In this document: piece after piece, positions 1 through 5,395 of the stretch
Position numbering within the stretch: position 1 is the stretch's first letter
Layout of the letters: every line of letters starts with the position of its first letter
Assembly: GCA_964421495.1 (NCBI GenBank)
Contig: CAYQXO010000155.1
Coordinates: 1 to 5,395 of the forward strand
Origin: CAJXOW01 sp964421495
GTDB lineage: Bacteria; Bacteroidota; Rhodothermia; Balneolales; Balneolaceae
DNA length: 5,395 bases
Direction: 5' to 3'
The notes under the pieces: generated by a model
Told to the model about the DNA's origin: nothing
Seen by the model: the letters and a program-made list of their open reading frames with translations, nothing else
Database searches by the model: none
Translations under genes and position numbers: made by a program

Positions 1-12
1 ACCGATAATCAT

Positions 13-30
13 GTTGTGTATATACACCAC
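13..30. promoter_or_regulatory. 18-bp imperfect palindrome, possible operator
   Basis: GTGTATATACAC at 16-27 is a perfect 12-bp palindrome. Two more flanking pairs (13-14 with 29-30) match after one mismatch, giving 16 of 18 symmetric positions. A palindrome with no loop suits a dimeric DNA-binding protein better than an RNA hairpin. It lies about 60 bases upstream of the asnS -7 element and directly upstream of a possible minus-strand start at 12. No regulator is identifiable. Confidence 0.3.
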
Positions 31-50
31 TCGATTACTTGCTGGAATAG

Positions 51-79
51 CCTTCCGGCCTCCGGCTTCCGACTTCCGA
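51..79. repeat. Short tandem heptamer repeat (CTTCCGA/CTTCCGG type)
   Basis: About four units follow each other: CCTTCCGG (51-58), CCTCCGG (59-65), CTTCCGA (66-72) and CTTCCGA (73-79). The last two are identical and the first two vary by one or two bases. It sits directly upstream of the asnS -7 element, outside any gene. It resembles degenerate heptamer arrays scattered between genes in some bacteria. Confidence 0.65.
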
Positions 80-86
80 CTTTTTC

Positions 87-94
87 TATATTTG
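87..94 (+). promoter_or_regulatory. Candidate -7 promoter element for asnS
   Basis: TATATTTG is an exact match to the TAnnTTTG -7 element known for Bacteroidota-type primary sigma factors. It would place transcription start near 100, about 60 bases before the ATG. No TTTG/TTG -33 element is seen at the usual 19-21 base spacing, because the heptamer repeat occupies that position. The assignment depends on the organism belonging to that group. Confidence 0.4.
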
Positions 95-161
95 TAAAAG
101 TCTTGCAGTCTGCTAAATTTACGCCATTAAAACAAACGGCAAGAATCATAAAAACGTGGAT

Positions 162-1700
162 ATGGGTGAGGAATCAAACTTCAAAAAAAAGCGTATTGAA
201 GACTGGGTGTATGTAGAGGAATTGAGTAAGCACGACGGTGAGGAAGTCCATCTGAAGGGATGGGTCTATAATTATAGGACCAGCAAAAATCTTTATTTTT
301 TGGAGCTTCGTGACGGGAGCGGTATTTGTCAGTGTGTGATTGCCAAAGACGCCGTTTCGGACGAGGTTTGGAGCGAGGCCGATCGATTGCGGCAGGAAAG
401 TTCGCTGGAGGTTACCGGAACCGTCAAGCAGGATGATCGCAGTATCGGCGGGTATGAGGTTCAGGTGTCGGATTTGAAGGTTCTGCATGTTACCGAGGAT
501 TATCCCATTACGCCCAAGGAGCACGGGGTGGAATTTTTAATGGAAAACCGTCACCTGTGGCTCCGGAGCCGGCGCCAGTGGGCGGCCATGCGGATCCGGA
601 ATCGTATCTTGTTTGCGATTCACGATTTTTTTCAGTCCCAAGGGTTCAAGCAGTTGGATGCCCCCATTTTTACCGGCAGCTCGGTGGAAGGTACGACTAC
701 CCTGTTCGAGACGGAGTACTTTGAGGAGCAGGCCTACCTGACGCAGTCCGGTCAATTGTATGCAGAGGCCATGGCCATGGCGCATGGTAAAGTCTATACT
801 TTTGGTCCTACCTTTCGCGCCGAAAAGAGCAAAACGCGTCGTCACCTTACCGAATTTTGGATGATCGAGCCCGAAATGGCTTTTTATGATCTGGATATGA
901 ATATGGACCTGGCCGAGTTGTTTGTCAAATCGGTCGTCCAGGATGTTCTAAAGCACTGCCGGAACGAGCTTGAGATACTGGAGCGTGATACGACCGTACT
1001 GGAGAACTTGGTGGAACAGGACTTTCCCCGGATTAGCTACGACGAGGCGGTCCGACAGCTCAAAAGTGACGATACGGCCGAAATGCTGGATCAGATGCTG
1101 GAAAATCGCAAGGAGGAACTGGAGGAATTGAACCGGGAGGAAGAGGAACTGAACAAAGAACGCGGACAGGCTAAAAAATGGCGAAAAGCCCAGATTGATC
1201 AACGGGTCAACGATATTCATAAACGACGCCACCAGGTCGAGGAGGATATTCGCAATATTCCCACATGGAAGGAATCGGCCGTGAATTTTGAGTGGGGGAC
1301 CGACTTCGGCGGAAGTGATGAAACGATCCTCATGTTGAAATACGATACGCCGATCCTGGTGCATCGTTATCCGGCCGCAATGAAGCCATTCTATATGAAG
1401 CGCGACGCCGGGGAGGAAGACCTTGCGCTGGCGGTGGATATGCTTGCCCCGGAGGGGTATGGAGAGATTATCGGGGGTAGCGAAAGAGAAGAGGACCTGG
1501 ATACGCTCATAAAACGATTGGATGAATTTGATCTGCCCCAGGAAGCCTTTGAATGGTATCTCGATCTGCGAAGACATGGTAGTGTACCTCACTCCGGGTT
1601 CGGATTGGGACTCGAACGAACGGTTGCATGGATTTGCGGACTGGATCATGTGCGGGAAACCATTCCGTTCCCTCGAATGCTAGGCCGCTTGCATCCCTGA
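162..1700 (+). CDS. asnS: Asparaginyl-tRNA synthetase (class II), with a coiled-coil insert
   Basis: This cytoplasmic enzyme charges tRNA-Asn with asparagine using ATP. Seen in the sequence (numbering from ATG 162, 512 residues): an N-terminal OB-fold anticodon-binding domain at about 17-110, then the class II catalytic core. The core has TGSSVEGTTTLF (about 171-182), the asparagine/AMP pocket stretch TQSGQLYAEA (about 194-203), motif 2 with FRAE (R219) and FWMIEPE (232-238), and motif 3 GFGLGLER ending in R486, followed by HVRETIPFPR. The GEIIGGSERE and GFGLGLER context fits AsnRS rather than AspRS. The protein is longer than the usual 430-470 residues because a highly charged segment of about 65-70 residues (about 302-370) sits between motifs 2 and 3. 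The start could also be GTG at 156, two codons upstream. An in-frame TAA at 114-116 limits further extension, and neither start has a clear Shine-Dalgarno. The function is secure and the exact start is not. Confidence 0.97.
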   Translation: MGEESNFKKKRIEDWVYVEELSKHDGEEVHLKGWVYNYRTSKNLYFLELRDGSGICQCVIAKDAVSDEVWSEADRLRQESSLEVTGTVKQDDRSIGGYEVQVSDLKVLHVTEDYPITPKEHGVEFLMENRHLWLRSRRQWAAMRIRNRILFAIHDFFQSQGFKQLDAPIFTGSSVEGTTTLFETEYFEEQAYLTQSGQLYAEAMAMAHGKVYTFGPTFRAEKSKTRRHLTEFWMIEPEMAFYDLDMNMDLAELFVKSVVQDVLKHCRNELEILERDTTVLENLVEQDFPRISYDEAVRQLKSDDTAEMLDQMLENRKEELEELNREEEELNKERGQAKKWRKAQIDQRVNDIHKRRHQVEEDIRNIPTWKESAVNFEWGTDFGGSDETILMLKYDTPILVHRYPAAMKPFYMKRDAGEEDLALAVDMLAPEGYGEIIGGSEREEDLDTLIKRLDEFDLPQEAFEWYLDLRRHGSVPHSGFGLGLERTVAWICGLDHVRETIPFPRMLGRLHP

Positions 1701-1884
1701 TGTCCGTATCGTTACATCTTGTATTCAGTTGATCTTCATTAGATGATGGGTATGAATTATTAAAATAAGGGAATAATCGCGCTAATCTTTAAATTGATGA
1801 AACGAGTACCAAGCCCGCTATTTCAGTTTTGAATCATTAGAAAACCGTCAGAATCCCACTATTAAATAATTAAAGAGAAATCTT
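1701..1884. other. AT-rich spacer between asnS and holA, no gene seen
   Basis: I found no tRNA-like cloverleaf, small RNA, riboswitch or convincing short coding frame in these 184 bases. A weak hairpin, GATGT (1699-1703) with ACATC (1714-1718), follows the asnS stop but lacks a strong T-run. TTG at 1794-1796 and TATTTCAG at 1819-1826 are spaced 22 bases apart and are a poor match to a Bacteroidota-type promoter. The length suggests holA has its own promoter, but I cannot place it. Confidence 0.5.
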
Positions 1885-2994
1885 TTGGCTCGTAAATCAA
1901 GTATAGATCTCTACAACCGGGCGCTTCGGGAGTTGAAGTCCGACGACCGCAAGCCGGTCTATTTCCTGTGCGGACCGGAGAGCTTTTTTATTGACCAGCT
2001 GCAGGAAGTGGTCGAGAATCAGGTTCCGGACGATCAAAAGGATTTTAACTTTGATTTGGTGTATGGGAATGAGTCGACCGTGAACCAGGTCCTGAATGTA
2101 GCCCAGAGTTATCCGATGATGGCGGAGCAGCGGGTGGTAATCGTCAGGGATTTTTATGCTCTCGGAGAATCGTCCTCGTTAAAGAACGAAGACGAGGAGG
2201 GATCGGGTTCACTCGACGAATTTATTCCCTACCTGGAGCAACCCAATCCTTCCTGCCTGCTCTTGTTGAATTCTGAAAAAACGCCGGATGGTCGTAAAAA
2301 ACTTGGAAAGCGCCTGAAAAAAGGAAAGCAGGTCGGTTATTTCGAGTTTGAGGAAGTAAGGGATCATGAATTGCCGGACTGGATCATCGAGTGGATACAA
2401 ACGCAGCACAATCGAAAAATACATCCGGTGGCGGCAGAGGTTTTAGCCCAGTATGTTGGGAGTAACCTGCTTTATTTGACGACCGAGATTGAGAAATTGG
2501 TAACCTATAACGAGGGCGAGGAACCGCTGGGTGAAGAGGACGTGAAAAAAGTCATCGGCAGATACCGGGAGTACTCGGTATTTGAATTGAAAGACGCGGT
2601 GATGAAAAAGGACCTGGAGCAGGCGCTGTTTATCGCGGAGCAGATGCGACAGGTGATTGAATCGGATCGGGGAGAGTTTTTTAAACTAATCGGGTTCTTT
2701 TACAGCGTGTTTTCCAATATCTGGCAAATTCTGCGTCAACAGGAAAAGGGAAAGGGCAAGAAAACCATTAGCAACGAGATGAGCATCAACCCGTACTATT
2801 TTAACAATCTCTGGAAAGATGCCGCTCATTATAACCTGCAGGATATGCCCCGGGTCTTTGAGGCTCTTCTTGATGCCGACGTATCCGCCAAGGGATACAG
2901 CAACCTGGATATGGGAGGCATATTGATGTTTTTAATTGAACGACTGATCGGCGATACGACTTCTGAATCCCATCGTGGGTCGGCGACCGGTTAA
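1885..2994 (+). CDS. holA: DNA polymerase III subunit delta (clamp-loader wrench subunit)
   Basis: This subunit of the replicative clamp loader opens the beta sliding clamp. The 369-residue length is normal for the family. Domain I spans about 22-160 and begins with PVYFLCGPESFFIDQ, the degenerate AAA+ start typical of delta, with no functional Walker A. The segment SYPMMAEQRVVIVRDF (about 75-90) matches the conserved beta-binding region. Domain II is about 165-225. The C-terminal collar domain is about 226-355 and contains YSVFELKDAVMKKDLEQAL. A serine/acid-rich stretch at about 94-109 looks like a small surface insertion. The start is TTG at 1885: an in-frame TAA at 1867-1869 leaves no upstream ATG or GTG, and the next in-frame ATG falls inside the conserved core (residue 78). 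Only a weak purine run (AGAG near 1874-1877) precedes it. Its stop overlaps that of the convergent E1 gene. Identification rests on motif recognition, and delta is a divergent family. Confidence 0.9.
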   Translation: MARKSSIDLYNRALRELKSDDRKPVYFLCGPESFFIDQLQEVVENQVPDDQKDFNFDLVYGNESTVNQVLNVAQSYPMMAEQRVVIVRDFYALGESSSLKNEDEEGSGSLDEFIPYLEQPNPSCLLLLNSEKTPDGRKKLGKRLKKGKQVGYFEFEEVRDHELPDWIIEWIQTQHNRKIHPVAAEVLAQYVGSNLLYLTTEIEKLVTYNEGEEPLGEEDVKKVIGRYREYSVFELKDAVMKKDLEQALFIAEQMRQVIESDRGEFFKLIGFFYSVFSNIWQILRQQEKGKGKKTISNEMSINPYYFNNLWKDAAHYNLQDMPRVFEALLDADVSAKGYSNLDMGGILMFLIERLIGDTTSESHRGSATG

Positions 2995-4997
2995 TATTCC
3001 AGCAATTGCACCAGGCGATCGGGCAATCGCCTGGTGGGCAGATACCCTTCCTCCAGGGTGGAAGCCGAGGGGACCGGCGTATCGAGCGAGGAGCATCGTA
3101 GGATCGGGGCATCCAGGTATTCAAACCAGGCTTCGCTTATGAGGCTCGAAATCTCGCTCATGGGTCCGAGGGTGCGGGAGGGTTCTTGCAGCAGCAATAT
3201 TTTGTGCGTTTCCCTGACCGCTTTGCCGATGGCCTCGTTGTCGAGGGGGTGCAGGCAGCGTAAATCCAGAACGCGAATATGTGCATCGTGGGACTTTTCC
3301 ATTTCCCTGGCAGCTTCGAGCGCCCATCGGACTCCCAAACCGAATGTAATAATCGTAGCATCCTCTCCTTCCCGGCGTACCTTAGCTTTTCCGAGCGGTT
3401 CATAATAGCAGGTTTTGGGGATGGTATCTTTTAAACTACGGTACAGTTTTTTATGCTCGAAAAGCAAGACGGGGTTCGGATCGAATAAGGCCGAATAGGT
3501 CAAGTTCTGGGCGTCGCGTACGGTAGCGGGTACCACAATCTTGAGTCCGGCGTACGGCATAAACCATCCCTCGGGAGAAGCCGAATGAAACGGACCGGCT
3601 CCGACGCCGGCACCGTGGGGACCCCGTATGGTTATGTTTAAAGGAGGCATCCACCGCCACTGACCCTTGGCAATATTGTTGATGATCTGGTTCATTCCGC
3701 AAGAGATGAAATCCGCGAATTGCATTTCAACGACCGGCTTATAGCCTTCCAGGGCCAGTCCCAGTGCAGTACCAAGTACGGCGGATTCCGTAATGGGGGT
3801 ATTTCGAATCCGATCTTCGCCAAACTCCTCGAGAAAGCCTTCGGTCACTTTGAAAACACCGCCGTATTCGGCGATGTCCTGTCCCATCATGATCAGCGAC
3901 TCATCTTCGCGAAAAGCCTGGAATAACGCGTTTTGTATGCCGTCGATAAATCTTGTGTCGACTTTTTCGGTGTCGCCAGAAGCATGGGAGGTCGTGGGAG
4001 CCGGATGTTCGTCGTCGGCCAGCGTATCGCCTTCCTCTTTTTCCCGGTTAAAAGAGGGGAGGGGCGTTTCCAGGGCTTTTTGCAGGGGCTGTTCAATTTC
4101 ACGATCAACCTCCGCTTGAATCTTTTCGAGCTCTTCAGAATTCTCCACCAACGAGTCGGATAACAGCCATTCCTCGAAGCGTTGCACGGGATCTTTTTCT
4201 TTCCACCTCTTGAGCTGCTCGTCCGGAACGTACCAGGTACCGGAAGCTTCTTCATGTCCCCGACGTCGGAACGTTTTCGCCTCTACGAGCATCGGTCCGC
4301 TATCCAGGACTTCTTCGCGGGCCTTTTCGATCGTACTGATAACTTCAAAAAGATTATTCCCGTCGATGATCCGACCGCTGATTCCGTAGCCCATTGCACG
4401 GTCCGTCAGATTCTCGCACGCGTATTGTTGTTCCGTCGGCGTGGACAGGGCATACCCGTTATTTTCAATTACAAAGAGGACGGGCAACTTCCATACGGCG
4501 GCCAGGTTGATGGCTTCGTGGAAGTCCCCTTCGCTGGTAGCGCCCTCCCCGCAAAAGCTGACGGCAATCTGATCGGACTCCCTCATGCGTGCGCCGAGGG
4601 CCAATCCGTCGGCTACAGGAAGGGATGCAGCCAGGTGAGAGATCATACCGACGATATGATGTTCCAGAGAACCAAAGTGGAACGTGCGGTCTCGTCCCTT
4701 GGTAAAACCCTCTTCCCGCTCAAGAAGTTGACAAAACAAAGGATAGAGGGGCACCTGGCGGGTGGTGAACACGCCGAGATTGCGATGCATGGGTAATATA
4801 TAATCGGTATCCCGGAGGGCTTTGGTAACGCCAACCGCAATGGATTCCTGTCCGATACCCGAAAACCATTTTCCAATCTTGTTCTGGCGCAGCAGCCGCA
4901 GCATTCTACGCTCAATGCGACGTGGAAAGAGGAGGGAGCGGTACAACACAAGCGCGTCCCTTTGCGATGGCGGTGATGCGGGATTCAGTTTATTCAT
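2991..4997 (-). CDS. Fused E1 alpha-beta component of a 2-oxoacid dehydrogenase complex (branched-chain/pyruvate type)
   Basis: This thiamine diphosphate (ThDP) enzyme would decarboxylate a branched-chain 2-oxoacid or pyruvate and pass the acyl group to lipoyl-E2. The 668 residues contain both E1 subunits in order. E1-alpha is about 1-314, with the ThDP/Mg motif CGEGATSEGDFHEA (149-162) ending at ENN (178-180), and the loop RRRGHEEASGTWY (244-256). A charged Pro/Thr/Asp linker covers about 315-345. E1-beta is about 346-668, with the catalytic Glu404 in NTPITESAVLG, His471 in GPFHSASPEGW, and DPNPVLLFEHKKLYR (507-520). Fused E1 proteins of this kind are common in Bacteroidota-like bacteria. 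The ThDP motif reads GEG instead of the textbook GDG. The start is ATG at 4997, with AAGGA eight bases upstream and an in-frame stop (complement of 5001-5003) just before it. No E2 or E3 gene is in the window, so substrate preference cannot be decided. Its stop overlaps that of holA tail to tail. Confidence 0.93.
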   Translation of the reverse strand: MNKLNPASPPSQRDALVLYRSLLFPRRIERRMLRLLRQNKIGKWFSGIGQESIAVGVTKALRDTDYILPMHRNLGVFTTRQVPLYPLFCQLLEREEGFTKGRDRTFHFGSLEHHIVGMISHLAASLPVADGLALGARMRESDQIAVSFCGEGATSEGDFHEAINLAAVWKLPVLFVIENNGYALSTPTEQQYACENLTDRAMGYGISGRIIDGNNLFEVISTIEKAREEVLDSGPMLVEAKTFRRRGHEEASGTWYVPDEQLKRWKEKDPVQRFEEWLLSDSLVENSEELEKIQAEVDREIEQPLQKALETPLPSFNREKEEGDTLADDEHPAPTTSHASGDTEKVDTRFIDGIQNALFQAFREDESLIMMGQDIAEYGGVFKVTEGFLEEFGEDRIRNTPITESAVLGTALGLALEGYKPVVEMQFADFISCGMNQIINNIAKGQWRWMPPLNITIRGPHGAGVGAGPFHSASPEGWFMPYAGLKIVVPATVRDAQNLTYSALFDPNPVLLFEHKKLYRSLKDTIPKTCYYEPLGKAKVRREGEDATIITFGLGVRWALEAAREMEKSHDAHIRVLDLRCLHPLDNEAIGKAVRETHKILLLQEPSRTLGPMSEISSLISEAWFEYLDAPILRCSSLDTPVPSASTLEEGYLPTRRLPDRLVQLLEY
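3009..3036. terminator. Perfect inverted repeat at the holA/E1 convergence, possible bidirectional terminator
   Basis: CACCAGGCGAT (3009-3019) and ATCGCCTGGTG (3026-3036) are exact reverse complements around a six-base loop, giving an 11-bp GC-rich stem. It begins 14 bases after the holA stop and lies inside the last codons of the E1 gene, which read through it as TRRLPDRLVQ. Neither side has the T-run of a classic intrinsic terminator. It may still halt or protect holA transcripts, or protect the E1 mRNA 3' end. The structure is certain as an inverted repeat; the role is inferred. Confidence 0.5.
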
Positions 4998-5005
4998 GAC
5001 CTAGA

Positions 5006-5010
5006 TCCTT
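5006..5010 (-). promoter_or_regulatory. Ribosome binding site of the E1 fusion gene
   Basis: On the minus strand AAGGA lies eight bases before the ATG at 4997. It is the only good Shine-Dalgarno match in the window and supports that start together with the in-frame stop two codons upstream. Confidence 0.6.
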
Positions 5011-5029
5011 AAGAAATTGCAGGGATCTC

Positions 5030-5058
5030 GATTTCCATCCCATTCTGATTTCCAACCC
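5030..5058. repeat. Pair of 12-bp direct repeats upstream of the E1 fusion
   Basis: GATTTCCATCCC (5030-5041) recurs as GATTTCCAACCC (5047-5058), with 11 of 12 bases identical and a start-to-start distance of 17 bases. A partial third copy, GATTTA, begins at 5059. The pair lies 33 to 61 bases upstream of the E1 start codon, where it could be read as half-sites for a regulator. This is a visual match only. Confidence 0.35.
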
Positions 5059-5079
5059 GATTTAGCATTCCATCCATGG

Positions 5080-5111
5080 TTTGCATTTATTGTATGAAAG
5101 CAATATTAATG
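5080..5111 (+). promoter_or_regulatory. Candidate promoter for the exported-protein gene
   Basis: TTTG at 5080-5083 is followed after 20 bases by TATTAATG at 5104-5111, which keeps the TA and TG of the Bacteroidota TAnnTTTG element but misses two T positions. The implied transcription start near 5118 leaves a leader of about 54 bases before ATG 5172. The region is very AT-rich, so a chance match is possible. Confidence 0.28.
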
Positions 5112-5171
5112 CATTATAAAAAATAAACAGGCAAGGTTGTTTGCGTCCGTCGAGGCAATCGAAGTTCTTAT

Positions 5172-5395
5172 ATGAATCGACCGGTTTTCAAATTTTTGCA
5201 GTGGATTTCCGCCGCTTTGATAGTCGGGTGGGCAGCAGGTGCGTCCATGTCTGTGCACGCTCAGCAGCAATCCGGTCGGGACGATGTGGCTCGCTGGAAC
5301 TGGACGGTGGATGGCCAGCGAACCTCTGTTCCCGGTGAGCTGCGTAATAAATTATCGGAGGACTCCCTCCGGCAGTCTGCTCACAGGTTGAAATC
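5172..5395 (+). CDS. Exported protein of unknown function, 5' end only
   Basis: An open frame starts at ATG 5172 and runs off the window after 74 full codons. The first 30 residues form a textbook Sec signal peptide: a basic start (MNRPVFK), a hydrophobic core (about FLQWISAALIVGWAAGAS) and a signal peptidase I site VHA before QQQSG. There is no lipobox cysteine, so a lipoprotein is unlikely. The mature start is polar and charged (RDDVARWNWTVDGQR). An in-frame TAA at 5124-5126 and the absence of other start codons fix the start; GAAG at 5161-5164 is a weak possible ribosome site. The helix-like SEDSLRQSAHRLK near the edge could open a periplasmic or outer-membrane assembly domain, but that is only a guess. 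The gene is divergent from the E1 fusion. That it is a real exported protein is likely; its function is not recognisable. Confidence 0.72.
   Translation, partial: MNRPVFKFLQWISAALIVGWAAGASMSVHAQQQSGRDDVARWNWTVDGQRTSVPGELRNKLSEDSLRQSAHRLK

Noticed and set aside
51..79. CRISPR-like array
   Set aside because: The units are seven bases long and directly adjacent, without spacers, so this is a simple tandem repeat.
948..1649. Long antisense open frame (about 233 codons) opposite asnS
   Set aside because: It lies wholly within a well-conserved synthetase gene on the other strand, shows no domain, and is explained by the codon composition of asnS.
1701..1884. Possible tRNA or small RNA gene in the asnS-holA spacer
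   Set aside because: No cloverleaf arms, no TTCRANY-like T-loop and no strong hairpin were found; the region is simply AT-rich.
2171..2200. Inverted repeat TCCTCGT...ACGAGGA within holA
   Set aside because: The seven-base stem has a twelve-base loop and falls in a Glu/Asp-rich coding stretch where GAA, GAC and GAG codons easily create it by chance.
4182..4796. Open frame of about 204 codons on the plus strand opposite the E1 fusion
   Set aside because: It is a shadow of the E1-alpha coding region with no recognisable motif and no independent start signals.
5101..5134. Minus-strand promoter for the E1 fusion (TAATATTG with TTG upstream)
   Set aside because: The -7 match has one mismatch and the spacing to TTG is 23 bases, longer than the usual 19-21, in a very AT-rich stretch; not strong enough to annotate.
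1..5395. A novel multi-gene system such as a defence island or mobile element
   Set aside because: All complete genes are recognisable housekeeping genes, and there are no transposase, integrase, toxin, nuclease or terminal-repeat signals.

Overview
The window carries three complete housekeeping genes, the 5' end of a fourth gene, and possibly the very first codons of a fifth. The organism is probably a marine or halophilic member of the Bacteroidota/Rhodothermota/Balneolota group, with Balneolaceae-like as the best guess. This rests on four things: an asparaginyl-tRNA synthetase with a long charged insert, a fused E1-alpha/E1-beta 2-oxoacid dehydrogenase of the type common in that group, weak or absent Shine-Dalgarno sequences, and a perfect TAnnTTTG-type -7 element ahead of asnS. 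Coding regions have roughly balanced GC and the intergenic regions are AT-rich. The lineage is an inference from these traits, not a database result.

Layout from left to right. Positions 1-161 are a leader with an imperfect palindrome, a short heptamer tandem repeat and a -7 promoter element. A divergent gene may begin at the extreme left edge on the minus strand. Positions 162-1700 (+) encode asnS. Positions 1701-1884 are an AT-rich spacer without a gene. Positions 1885-2994 (+) encode the DNA polymerase III delta subunit (holA), which starts with TTG. Positions 2991-4997 (-) encode a 668-residue fused E1 component of a branched-chain 2-oxoacid or pyruvate dehydrogenase complex. It converges on holA so tightly that the two stop codons share one TTAA palindrome. 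A perfect 11-bp inverted repeat lies just inside the 3' end of the E1 gene. Positions 4998-5171 are a divergent AT-rich intergenic region. From 5172 to the end runs the start of an exported protein with a clear signal peptide, cut by the window edge.

The genes do not form one pathway. asnS supports translation, holA loads the replication clamp, the E1 fusion feeds acyl-CoA formation from 2-oxoacids, and the last gene product is exported. I see no mobile element, CRISPR array, RNA gene or defence system, and no undescribed multi-gene system. The points most worth a second look are the overlapping stops with the embedded hairpin, the coiled-coil insert in AsnRS, and the variant residues and linker of the E1 fusion.
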